From NCBI GenBank assembly GCA_030828505.1, contig JAURCJ010000002.1:1-64000 (forward strand): a stretch of DNA of 64,000 bases. The letters run 5' to 3'. The translations under genes were made by a program, and so were the position numbers. The notes below the pieces were generated by a model. That model searched no databases and had not been told where the DNA came from. It saw nothing but the letters and a program-made list of their open reading frames with translations. The stretch comes from Alphaproteobacteria bacterium. Lineage in GTDB: Bacteria > Pseudomonadota > Alphaproteobacteria > TMED109. Shown here piece by piece: positions 8,701 through 17,292 of this stretch; positions within the stretch are counted from its first letter, which is position 1; every line of letters begins with the position of its first letter.

Positions 8701-9894
8701 GTGTTGTCAGAAAATAATAATAGAATTGAGAGTATCAAAAGTTTAAACCCAGATGAATGGGAGGATATAAGAAGTGGAGTTATCAACCTTTGTCATAATT
8801 TTCCAGGAGAGTATTGGAGAAGTTTAGACAGTGAAAGAAAATACCCAGAAGAATTTGTTAAAGCTCTTACAGAAGCTGGCTATTTAGCATGTCTGATACC
8901 TGAAGAGTATGGAGGTTCAGGCCTTCCTATTCAAGCTGCGTGCGTAATTCTTGAAGAAATACAGAGATCTGGCGGAAATGGTGCAGCATGTCATGCGCAA
9001 ATGTATATTATGGGAGCTCTATTAAGGCATGGATCGAAAGAGCAAAAAGATAAATACTTACCAAAAATATCTTCAGGTGAATTACGTTTACAGGCTTTTG
9101 GAGTAACGGAACCAGATGCCGGGACAGATACTTTATCAATCAGAACTAAAGCAACTAAAACAAATAATGGCTATGTTGTGAATGGACAAAAAGTTTGGAC
9201 AAGTAGAGCTGAGTATTCTGATTTAATGTTACTCTTGGCGAGAACTTCTTCGGATAAAAATATAAAAAGAACTGAAGGTTTGTCATTATTTATAATTGAT
9301 ATGCAAAAAGCAAAAAATGAAGGTCTTTCAATTAAACCTATTAAAACTATGATAAACCATGCAACTACAGAAGTATTTTTTGACGATTTAGAGATACCCT
9401 TAGATAGTTTAATAGGTGAGGAGGGCAAAGGTTTTAAATATATATTAGATGGAATGAATGCTGAACGTATTTTAATTGCTGCCGAATGTATAGGTGATGC
9501 AAAGTTTTTTTTAGATAAAACAACAAAATATGCCTCTTCTAGAGAAGTTTTTGGAAGACCAATTGGTCAAAATCAGGGAATTCAATTCCCTATTGCCAGA
9601 TCTTATGCAGATATGGAAGCAGCTGCTCTCATGGTAGATAGAGCAGCTAATTTATTTGATAATAATATAGCATGTGGAGCGGAAGCAAATATGGCAAAAT
9701 TATTATCGTCAGAAGCTTCATGGAAGGCAGCTGAAGCTGCTATGCAAACATTCGGAGGTTATGGTTTTGCTGAGGATTATGATATAGAAAGAAAGTTTAG
9801 AGAGACAAGATTATACCAAACTGCTCCAATCTCTACTAATTTAATCTTAGCTTTTATAGCACAAAATGTTTTAGGGCTTAAAAGGTCATATTAG
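8701..9894 (+). CDS. Acyl-CoA dehydrogenase with helix-G catalytic base
   Basis: A 397-residue acyl-CoA dehydrogenase. TEPDAGTDTLSI (136-147) and VNGQKVWTSRAEYSDLMLLLAR are the flavin-contact strands, FGGYGFAEDYDIERKFRETRLYQTAPIST the C-terminal helix. The usual C-terminal EGT glutamate is absent (QTAPIST instead). GMNAERILIA places Glu255 where isovaleryl- and long-chain acyl-CoA dehydrogenases carry their base, so the enzyme is probably active with that residue. The start is GTG 8701 or TTG 8704, the latter seven bases from AAGGA. It is followed after nine bases by the CoA-transferase. Members beside CaiB and MaoC-type genes often act on short branched or dicarboxylic acyl-CoAs; the substrate here is inferred only. 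Confidence 0.85.
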   Translation: MLSENNNRIESIKSLNPDEWEDIRSGVINLCHNFPGEYWRSLDSERKYPEEFVKALTEAGYLACLIPEEYGGSGLPIQAACVILEEIQRSGGNGAACHAQMYIMGALLRHGSKEQKDKYLPKISSGELRLQAFGVTEPDAGTDTLSIRTKATKTNNGYVVNGQKVWTSRAEYSDLMLLLARTSSDKNIKRTEGLSLFIIDMQKAKNEGLSIKPIKTMINHATTEVFFDDLEIPLDSLIGEEGKGFKYILDGMNAERILIAAECIGDAKFFLDKTTKYASSREVFGRPIGQNQGIQFPIARSYADMEAAALMVDRAANLFDNNIACGAEANMAKLLSSEASWKAAEAAMQTFGGYGFAEDYDIERKFRETRLYQTAPISTNLILAFIAQNVLGLKRSY

Positions 9895-9903
9895 GAGATA
9901 ACT

Positions 9904-11028
9904 GTGAAAACATTAGATGGAATTTTAGTAGTATCTTTAGAGCAAGCAGTAGCTGCACCTTATTGTTCATTAAGGCTAGCTGAGGCAGGAGCAAGGGTAA
10001 TTAAAATTGAAAGAAAAGAAGGTGATTTTGCTAGGTATTATGATAAAGATGTTAAAGGTAATAGTGCTTACTTTGTATGGCTTAATAGGGGGAAAGAATC
10101 TTTAGTTATTGATATAAAAAATATTGATGATATGAAATTATTAAAAAAAATAATTTCTAACGCTGATATATACATTCAAAATTTAGCTCCGGGAGCAGCA
10201 GAAAGAGCAGGGTTAGGCTCGAAAGAAATGAGAGTATTAAATAAAAAGTTGATTACATGTGATATTTCAGGATATGGCCAGAATGGCCCTTATAGAGATA
10301 TGAAAGCCTATGATCTACTTGTACAAGCCGAAACCGGTTTATGCAGTGTTACGGGAACAGAAGAAGAAGAAGGAAGAGTTGGTGTCTCTGTATGCGATAT
10401 TGCATGTGGTATGAACGCACATGCTTCTATCTTACAAGCGTTATATAATAGAGAAAAAACAGGAAAAGGAAAAGGAATAGAAGTCTCATTATTTGATGGG
10501 ATGGCAGATTGGATGAATGTTCCTTATTTACAAACAGTATACGGAAAAAGATCAGTGAAAAGAGTCGGATTATCTCATCCGTCTATTGCTCCTTATGGAG
10601 CGTTTAAGTCAAAATGTGGTAAAAGAATTCTTATTTCTATTCAAAATGAAAGAGAATGGGTTCAACTGTGTTCATCTGTACTAATGTTAGAACATTTAGT
10701 GAAAGATAAGAGATTTAATAAGCCAACTAATAGAGTGAAAAACAGAAAAGAATTAGATCGAATAATTTCTATAGAGTTTCTTAAATTTGATAAAGATATT
10801 CTTTTAAAAAGGTTAAGAGATCAAAAGATAGCCTGTGGAGTATTAAATTCAATTCAAGATTTAGAGCAACATCCGCAACTCAGAAAAGTAAAATGTTTAA
10901 TTGGTAATGATGAAATTGAATTAATTGCTTCTCCATCTATAATAATTGGCGAAGAAAATTATATTGGAGAAGTTCCTGATATAGGCAGCAATTCTGAAGA
11001 TATAAGGATAGAATTTAATGGAGAATAA
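9904..11028 (+). CDS. CaiB/BaiF family III CoA-transferase
   Basis: This 374-residue protein is a family III CoA-transferase, which passes CoA from a donor such as succinyl-CoA to an organic acid without a free acyl-enzyme release. The N-terminus LDGILVVSLEQAVAAPYCSLRLAEAGARVIKIE is the family signature, and ENxA-type core RGKESLVIDIKN, DIYIQNLAPGAAERAGLG and YGQNGPYRDMKAYDLLVQAETG follow. The YDLL block includes the catalytic Asp. GTG 9904 is preceded by AGGAG. It overlaps the hydratase gene by 11 bases, showing tight co-expression. Activation of an itaconate- or mesaconate-like acid is plausible given the neighbours, but no specificity residue was decoded. Confidence 0.87.
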   Translation: MKTLDGILVVSLEQAVAAPYCSLRLAEAGARVIKIERKEGDFARYYDKDVKGNSAYFVWLNRGKESLVIDIKNIDDMKLLKKIISNADIYIQNLAPGAAERAGLGSKEMRVLNKKLITCDISGYGQNGPYRDMKAYDLLVQAETGLCSVTGTEEEEGRVGVSVCDIACGMNAHASILQALYNREKTGKGKGIEVSLFDGMADWMNVPYLQTVYGKRSVKRVGLSHPSIAPYGAFKSKCGKRILISIQNEREWVQLCSSVLMLEHLVKDKRFNKPTNRVKNRKELDRIISIEFLKFDKDILLKRLRDQKIACGVLNSIQDLEQHPQLRKVKCLIGNDEIELIASPSIIIGEENYIGEVPDIGSNSEDIRIEFNGE

Positions 11029-11866
11029 TGCAGATATAATGTCTTGGATAGGTAAGTCTATAGAAAAAGATGATTATATTAGTGATTTTCCTCTTAAAGC
11101 TATGGCTGCCGTTTTTGATTATAATGTCAAAATATTTGAAAAAGTTCCTTCTGGCTGGCATTGGCTATACTTTTTAAATTTACCATTACAAAAGAATTTG
11201 GGCTTAGATGGACATGAGAAAAGAACAGGTTTTATGCCCCCAATACAATTGCCAATTAGAATGTATGCAGGCGGAGAAATTATTTTTCATAAACCATTAT
11301 CTATAGGGCAAAAATTACGAAAAAAATCTAGTATAGTATCTATTGATAATAAAATTGGGGCTACAGGAAATTTAACTTTTTTAAAAATTAATCATGAAAT
11401 ATTCAATGAAAAAGAAATTCTTATTAATGAGTTCCAAAACCTTGTTTATAGAGAAGATAAGAAAAACCAAAAGAAGAAAAAAGTTTTTGCTATGAAAGCA
11501 CCTGATAAATATGATTATGAAAAACAATGGAATACTTCTTCGGAAATGTTATTTCGGTATTCCGCTTTAACTCATAACACTCATAAAATTCATTATGATT
11601 TTCCATACGCCACTAAAAAAGAAGGTTATCCCAATATAGTTGTTCATGGCCCTTTGATGGCAACATTTTTGTTAGATTTAATAGATAATATACTTAAAGA
11701 TAATAACAAAAAACTTATTAAGTTTACATTTAAATTAGAAAGCCCTGTTTTTGTAGGTGGAACCATTTCAGCCCAAGCTGTTAAAACAAGTAAAGGCCTA
11801 GATCTTTGGATTAAAGATCAAAATGGATATCAATCTTTGTCTGCTGAGGCAGAAATAAGCTCCTAA
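11018..11866 (+). CDS. HTD2/MaoC-type acyl-CoA hydratase (mesaconyl/itaconyl-CoA hydratase-like)
   Basis: This 282-residue protein has two hot-dog-like halves: an N-terminal FAS1-type dehydratase region (GWHWLYFLNLPLQKNLGLDGHEKRTGFMPP, about 41-70) and a C-terminal MaoC-like half in which LFRYSALTHNTHKIHYDFPYA contains the expected Asn-His/His-Asp catalytic region and VVHGPLMATFLLDLI ends the fold. It resembles mesaconyl-C4-CoA, itaconyl-CoA and 3-methylfumaryl-CoA hydratases. AAGGA lies about nine bases before ATG 11018; ATG 11039 is a weaker alternative. The last gene of the + strand cluster, its stop overlaps the convergent acyl-CoA dehydrogenase stop by four bases (CTAA). Confidence 0.8.
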   Translation: MENNADIMSWIGKSIEKDDYISDFPLKAMAAVFDYNVKIFEKVPSGWHWLYFLNLPLQKNLGLDGHEKRTGFMPPIQLPIRMYAGGEIIFHKPLSIGQKLRKKSSIVSIDNKIGATGNLTFLKINHEIFNEKEILINEFQNLVYREDKKNQKKKKVFAMKAPDKYDYEKQWNTSSEMLFRYSALTHNTHKIHYDFPYATKKEGYPNIVVHGPLMATFLLDLIDNILKDNNKKLIKFTFKLESPVFVGGTISAQAVKTSKGLDLWIKDQNGYQSLSAEAEISS

Positions 11867-13647
11867 TTTTTCATATTCATAAATATAGAATCTAAATTTT
11901 TATGAGTGTTAACTACAACATTTTTTAAACTTAATGAAGTTTCTAGTATAGTATGCACGTAAAAATAAGCAGTTTCAATTTTTTGATTGAGAAAATTATC
12001 GGTATCAGTACTTTCCAGTAAATTGAATGCTTTGACTGCACTTTTTGCCATTATCCACCCTCCAAATATATTACCACACATATCTAAAAATGGTGTTGCC
12101 CCTGATGCTGCATTTCTTTTATTTTTTTTCCACATATCCAAAAGTTTATCAGCAGTATCTTCAAGAGTATTAATAGCAAAAATTACCTTATCTCCTATTT
12201 CAATTAATTTATCTTTGTCAGATTTTATACAGTCTTGAGCGTCTTTTCTCATATCATCTAAAAACCTTTTAAATACATTACCATTATCAAGGGTGAGCTT
12301 TCTTCTTAATAGATCTAGAGCTTGAATGCCATTTGTTCCTTCATATATAGGTAAAATTCTTGCATCTCTATAATGCTGTGCAGCACCAGTTTCTTCTATA
12401 AAACCCATTCCACCATGAATTTGAACGCCGGTAGATGCTATCAGTACTCCTTGATCAGTACACCACCCTTTAACTATAGGTGTTAAAAGGTCTAAGTTTT
12501 CTTGAGCTTTATTCTTTTCATCTGTAGACGATGCATTTTTTGATAAGTCCAACTCATTTGCTGTAAATAATGATAAAGCTCGCATAGCTTCTATTCTTGA
12601 TCGCATATCCATTAACATTCTTTGTACATCTGGATGATCAATGATAGCTACTGTTCCTTCTTTAGAGTTATCTATTGAATTTCCTTGTTCACGAGAAAAA
12701 GAAAAATTAAGTGCTTGTTGATATGCTCTTTCAGCTATAGAAACACCTTGAATACCTACATTAAGTCTTGCGTTATTCATCATAGTAAACATTGCTTTTA
12801 GGCCACTATGTTTTTCACCAATTAATTCTGCATTAGCGCCTTCATTATCTCCATATGCTAAAACACATGTAGGGCTAGCATTTGTTCCAAGCTTATGCTC
12901 AATTGAAACTACCCTTACATCATTTTTTTCTAATGTTTCTCCCTCTTCATTTACTAGTTTTTTTGGGGATATAAATAATGATATACCTTTACTGCCTTCA
13001 GGCGCATCTGGTAATCTTGCTAAAACTAAATGAATAATATTGTCATTCATATCTTGATCACCATGAGTAATATATATTTTATTTCCATATAATTTATAAT
13101 TGTCTTTATTTGGAATAGCTTTTGACTTTAGTAAAGCTAGATCTGACCCTGCCTGAGATTCTGTAAGATTCATAGTGCCTGACCATTCACCACTTATCAT
13201 TTTAGGTAAATATTTTTTCTTTTGTTTATCTGTTCCATAAGCTTCTATAACTTCTATCGCACCCTGCGTTAAAAGCATATTTAGAGAAAAACTCATATTA
13301 GCTGCATGCCAAATTTCATTTAGGCCACCTACAATATTCCATGGCATTTCTTGACCACCATAGTCTTTTGAACCGGCAACTGAAGACCAACCTCCTTGTA
13401 TATATTGATTATAAGCATCTTTAAAACCTTTAGGCATTCTTACGACTCCATTTTCTAGAGTAAGGCCTTCTTTATCTCCTGTACTATTTAAAGGCGCAAG
13501 AACATTAGAAGCAAATTTACCTGCTTCTTCAAATATTTGTTTTCTTAGATCTGGATCAGAATATTCATCATTTTTATTTTCTACTTTTGAATTAATATTA
13601 TTTAATACAAATAAAATATCTTCAATTGGAGCATTATATTCTTGCAT
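11863..13647 (-). CDS. Long acyl-CoA dehydrogenase (about 600 aa, DmdC/FadE-like)
   Basis: A 594-residue acyl-CoA dehydrogenase of the long type, with an extra N-terminal segment beginning YNAPIEDILFVLNNI and a roughly 130-residue C-terminal extension. NLTESQAGSDLALLKSKA is the flavin loop, and GGMGFIEETGAAQHYRDARILPIYEGTNGIQALDLL carries the catalytic EGT glutamate intact. Proteins of this architecture include the methylmercaptopropionyl-CoA dehydrogenase DmdC of marine bacteria and generic FadE-type enzymes; the sequence alone does not separate them. It lies 17 bases downstream of the FAD-linked oxidase. ATG 13647 has only a weak purine-rich ribosome binding site. Confidence 0.87.
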   Translation of the reverse strand: MQEYNAPIEDILFVLNNINSKVENKNDEYSDPDLRKQIFEEAGKFASNVLAPLNSTGDKEGLTLENGVVRMPKGFKDAYNQYIQGGWSSVAGSKDYGGQEMPWNIVGGLNEIWHAANMSFSLNMLLTQGAIEVIEAYGTDKQKKKYLPKMISGEWSGTMNLTESQAGSDLALLKSKAIPNKDNYKLYGNKIYITHGDQDMNDNIIHLVLARLPDAPEGSKGISLFISPKKLVNEEGETLEKNDVRVVSIEHKLGTNASPTCVLAYGDNEGANAELIGEKHSGLKAMFTMMNNARLNVGIQGVSIAERAYQQALNFSFSREQGNSIDNSKEGTVAIIDHPDVQRMLMDMRSRIEAMRALSLFTANELDLSKNASSTDEKNKAQENLDLLTPIVKGWCTDQGVLIASTGVQIHGGMGFIEETGAAQHYRDARILPIYEGTNGIQALDLLRRKLTLDNGNVFKRFLDDMRKDAQDCIKSDKDKLIEIGDKVIFAINTLEDTADKLLDMWKKNKRNAASGATPFLDMCGNIFGGWIMAKSAVKAFNLLESTDTDNFLNQKIETAYFYVHTILETSLSLKNVVVNTHKNLDSIFMNMKN

Positions 13648-13664
13648 ATTATTTCTTTCTGTTT

Positions 13665-15077
13665 TTAAAGTACTTTTCCAGGGTTTAAAATATTTTTTGG
13701 ATCAAAAGTATCTTTTATTGAACGCATCAAACTAACTTCTATTTTTGGATTATAAAACTTTAGTTCTTCTCTTTTAAGTTTTCCAATTCCATGCTCAGCT
13801 GAAAAACTTCCATTTAAGCCGTGAACTATATCAAATACAATTTTATTTACGCTTTCCCATTTTTTTAGAAATTCTTCTTTATTACTTTTAATAGGTTGGC
13901 TAATATTAAAGTGTATATTGCCATCACCTATGTGACCGAATGCAACAACTCTTGAATCTGGAATAAATTTTTCTATTTGAATTGTTGCATTATCAATAAA
14001 TTTACTCACATTATTTATGGGTATTGAAACATCATGTTTAATAGACCCTCCTTCAGGTTTTTGTGCTTCATTCAATCCATCTCTTAAAACCCATAACTCT
14101 TTTCTTTGTTGAGAGCTTTCTGCAATTACACCATCACAAACTATATTTTTATTAAGAGCTATTTCAAAAAGAGTTTCCATTTGTGCTCTCATACTATTTT
14201 TAGATGAAGATGAAAATTCTAATAGTACATACCATTTATATTTATCTTTTATAGGGTCTTTAGTATTTGGTATATTTTTTAAAACCATTTCCATCCCTAA
14301 TCTGCTTACCAGTTCATAAGCATTTAGAAGATCAGTACTTACACTTCGAGCTAATCCCAAAAGTTCAACAGCTGCCTGAGTATTGGGAACAGCAAATAAT
14401 GCTGTTTCAATATTAGATGGAAATGGAAATAATTTTAAAACAGCTTTGGTTATTATTCCCAATGTTCCTTCGCTTCCAATAAATAATTGTTTTAGATCAT
14501 AACCTCGATTATCTTTTCTAAGACCTGTTAAGTTATCCCATATTTGACCATCAGCTAATACCACTTCTATTCCTAGTACTAAGTCTCTAGCCATACCATA
14601 TCTTAGTACATTTATTCCTCCTGCATTAGTTGATAAATTTCCGCCAATAGTACAGGAGCCTTCTGATGCTAGACTAAGAGGAAAGAGAAGTTTTTTTTCT
14701 TCTACTTTATCTTGTATATTTCCTAATACACATCCTGCTTCAACAGTTATTGTAAAATTTTCTTCATTAAATTCGTCAATTTTATTCATCCTTTCAAGAG
14801 ATAACATTACTTCTAGTCCATTATCTGATGGAATAGTTCCTCCACATAGACCAGTTCTTCCCCCTTGAGGTACAATCTTAATATTATGCTCATTGCACAG
14901 TTTAAGTATATTACTTACTTCATATGTATTGCTAGGTTTTAATAATAATTCAGACTTACCTTTATATAAGCCTCTTTCTTCAATCAGATAAGGCTCAATT
15001 ATATTTGGATCTTCTATCCAACCTTTGGATCCTAAAAGAATTTTTAAAGGTAATAATTTCTTTAGTTTAGCATGCAT
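13665..15077 (-). CDS. FAD-linked 2-hydroxy-acid oxidase (GlcD / D2HGDH family)
   Basis: A 470-residue vanillyl-alcohol-oxidase-type flavoprotein. PQGGRTGLCGGTIPSD (about 71-86) and GSCTIGGNLSTNAGGINVLRYGMARDLVLG form the FAD pyrophosphate site; FGHIGDGNIHFNI and GSFSAEHGIGKLKREEL near the C-terminus contain the metal/substrate histidines. This pattern fits D-2-hydroxyglutarate dehydrogenase or D-lactate/glycolate dehydrogenase GlcD; electrons probably go to ETF or quinone. No GlcE/GlcF partners are adjacent, which favours a single-subunit D2HGDH-like enzyme. It lies between TsaC/Sua5 upstream (56 bases) and the long acyl-CoA dehydrogenase downstream. Confidence 0.85.
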   Translation of the reverse strand: MHAKLKKLLPLKILLGSKGWIEDPNIIEPYLIEERGLYKGKSELLLKPSNTYEVSNILKLCNEHNIKIVPQGGRTGLCGGTIPSDNGLEVMLSLERMNKIDEFNEENFTITVEAGCVLGNIQDKVEEKKLLFPLSLASEGSCTIGGNLSTNAGGINVLRYGMARDLVLGIEVVLADGQIWDNLTGLRKDNRGYDLKQLFIGSEGTLGIITKAVLKLFPFPSNIETALFAVPNTQAAVELLGLARSVSTDLLNAYELVSRLGMEMVLKNIPNTKDPIKDKYKWYVLLEFSSSSKNSMRAQMETLFEIALNKNIVCDGVIAESSQQRKELWVLRDGLNEAQKPEGGSIKHDVSIPINNVSKFIDNATIQIEKFIPDSRVVAFGHIGDGNIHFNISQPIKSNKEEFLKKWESVNKIVFDIVHGLNGSFSAEHGIGKLKREELKFYNPKIEVSLMRSIKDTFDPKNILNPGKVL

Positions 15078-15133
15078 ATTATTTCTTCTATTTTTTACAA
15101 TGCAATATAGACTTTTGTATATTTAGATCAAGA

Positions 15134-16102
15134 TTAATTAGATGCTCCTCTATATAATCTGTCATTTATTGCTATTCCTATATCTTTATTTGGTATTGTT
15201 TTTACAGCTATTTTTTTAACTTGCATTTTATCTAAATGTCTTAGCATAGAAAATAAATTTTTAGCGGCCTCTTCCAAACTTTCTTCTTCACTTAGATTAA
15301 TATTTATAAAATTATTTATACCTTTTGGATTTTTTCCAAAACCTAACCAAGCTTCCCCTTCAATAGGAAAATCTGCATTTAATCTAAGTGTAGCTTTTGG
15401 TGAATAATGTTTTTTAAAAAGACCAGGGCTTAAAGGCCTTTGATTATTTATTTTAGCTAAATTATATGAAGTTTTAATCAGTTCATTAATTAATTTTATA
15501 CTTAAACCTCCTGGACGCAATATTTCAGGATTTGTTTTTGTAAAATCAATAACTGTAGATTCAAGACCAATATTGGTATCACCTCCATCTAGTATCATAT
15601 CTTTTTCATTATCCAACTTATTAAATAAATCATATTTTACATGATCTGCAGAAGTAGGACTTAAATGTTGTGATGTATTAGCACTAGGTGCTATTAATGG
15701 AGCATTGACTAACTTTAAAAGCTTTAAAGCAATTGGATTATTAGGAATTCTTAGGGCAACTGTATCTAAATTTGCTCTTGCCATAAAACTAATATTTGAT
15801 GAAGGGTTATAAGGAACTATTATTGTAAGTGGGCCTGGCCAATATTTTTTTATTAACTTAATAGCATCAGGTGGAATAATTTTCGCTATAGATAATGCTT
15901 GTTCAATTTTATATATATGCACTATTAATGGATTATTCTCTGGTCTACCTTTTACTTCATAAATACGTTTTACTGCATTTTTGTTAGAGGCTAAGGCTCC
16001 AAGTCCATAGACTGTCTCGGTTGGAAAAGCAACAATACCTCCATTATTAATAAGAGTAGCGGCTAGTTTAATATTATCATTATTTGCTTTAAAAATTCTC
16101 AT
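15134..16102 (-). CDS. tsaC: Threonylcarbamoyl-AMP synthase (Sua5 type)
   Basis: This enzyme makes threonylcarbamoyl-AMP from threonine, bicarbonate and ATP for the t6A modification of tRNAs reading ANN codons. The YrdC domain fills the first two-thirds: GGIVAFPTETVYGLGALASN, KGRPENNPLIVHI, WPGPLTIIV and APSANTSQHLSPTSADHV are all present. GLFKKHYSPKA marks the linker to a C-terminal Sua5 domain, so at 322 aa this is the long Sua5 form rather than short TsaC. ATG 16102 shares one base with the aminotransferase stop (TGATG), so translation is likely coupled; a TTG one codon earlier is possible. Confidence 0.92.
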   Translation of the reverse strand: MRIFKANNDNIKLAATLINNGGIVAFPTETVYGLGALASNKNAVKRIYEVKGRPENNPLIVHIYKIEQALSIAKIIPPDAIKLIKKYWPGPLTIIVPYNPSSNISFMARANLDTVALRIPNNPIALKLLKLVNAPLIAPSANTSQHLSPTSADHVKYDLFNKLDNEKDMILDGGDTNIGLESTVIDFTKTNPEILRPGGLSIKLINELIKTSYNLAKINNQRPLSPGLFKKHYSPKATLRLNADFPIEGEAWLGFGKNPKGINNFININLSEEESLEEAAKNLFSMLRHLDKMQVKKIAVKTIPNKDIGIAINDRLYRGASN

Positions 16103-17292
16103 CAAGAAAGTACAGGTTTTAATTTTTCAAAGGCTTCATTAAGTAAATCTGGACTCTTAGCATAACAAATTCTTACCCAACTTTCACCACCATTACCAAA
16201 TGAAGTTCCTGGCGCTAGTCCAACTCCTGTAGATTGTAAAGTATCAAAACAAAATTTTTCTGAATCTGATATATCTTTTATTTTAAAATATGCATAAAAA
16301 GCAGCTTCTGAGTATGGAAAAATAACTTGAGAAAAATTATTTAAATATTTTATAGTTATATTTCTTGATAACTTTAAATCATTAATCATATTTTGAATAA
16401 ATTTTTCTCCTTCTTTAATTGCTACTAACCCTGCGTGTTGTGCAGGAGAAGATGGTGAAGCAACATTAAATTCATTAAGCTTTTCAAAAATATTAATTAA
16501 GCCCTCTGGAATAATCATCCATCCTAACCTCCATCCTGTCATAGCCCATGATTTAGAAAAGCTATTTACTACAATTAATAAATCGTCATCTTTTGAAATA
16601 TCTAAAAAAGATGGAGCAACTTTTTTATCATAAATAATTCTTTCGTATACTTCATCTGATATAACCCAAACTTTTTCTTTTCTGCATATTTCTAAAATTT
16701 CTAATTGTTCATTTCTACTCATTACCCATCCGGTAGGATTATTAGGTGTATTAATATAAATTGCTTTGGCATCTTTTATATTCTTTTTTATTTCTTCTAA
16801 ATTAAGTTTCCATTTATTATCATTATCATGGTGTCTTAATGGTATCTCAATTACTTTGCCTCCCATAATTTCTATGCATCTCATAAAATTTGGCCAAACA
16901 GGTGTAATACATATTACTTTGTCATTAGGGTTTATGAGAGCTTCAGAAGCGATCATTAAAGCATTCATTCCTGCTGAAGTAACCATTATTCTTGAAGGAG
17001 AAATATTATTTTTATGTAAATCTGAACTATAACAAGAAATAGTTTCAATTAGATCAGGTATTCCCTGATTTGCACTATAAAAAGTGTGTCCTTCATCTAA
17101 AGCCGTTTTCATAGCTTCTGATATAAATGAAGGAGTAGCAACATCTGTTTCACCAAAGTAAAGTGGAATAATATTTTTTTTTCCAATAACTGAGTTTGCA
17201 ATGTTTCTAATTGGAGAAGATTTTAAAGAACTTATTATTTTTCTTATTTTAAAATCATTATTGTCAATCAAGTTATAGCGCCCATTTGCCAA
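16102..17292 (-). CDS. Class I/II PLP aminotransferase
   Basis: A fold-type I aminotransferase of 396 residues. YINTPNNPTGW binds PLP and substrate, SDEVYERIIYD holds the cofactor aspartate, and SFSKSWAMTGWRLGW contains the Schiff-base lysine. It resembles the aspartate/aromatic aminotransferase group, but the substrate is not evident. The start is odd: only TTG codons (17292 or 17271) are available before conserved sequence, both lie inside the end of the UxaA-like gene, and neither has a clear ribosome binding site. Translation probably depends on ribosomes finishing the upstream gene. Its stop shares a base with the tsaC start. Confidence 0.88.
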   Translation of the reverse strand: MANGRYNLIDNNDFKIRKIISSLKSSPIRNIANSVIGKKNIIPLYFGETDVATPSFISEAMKTALDEGHTFYSANQGIPDLIETISCYSSDLHKNNISPSRIMVTSAGMNALMIASEALINPNDKVICITPVWPNFMRCIEIMGGKVIEIPLRHHDNDNKWKLNLEEIKKNIKDAKAIYINTPNNPTGWVMSRNEQLEILEICRKEKVWVISDEVYERIIYDKKVAPSFLDISKDDDLLIVVNSFSKSWAMTGWRLGWMIIPEGLINIFEKLNEFNVASPSSPAQHAGLVAIKEGEKFIQNMINDLKLSRNITIKYLNNFSQVIFPYSEAAFYAYFKIKDISDSEKFCFDTLQSTGVGLAPGTSFGNGGESWVRICYAKSPDLLNEAFEKLKPVLS

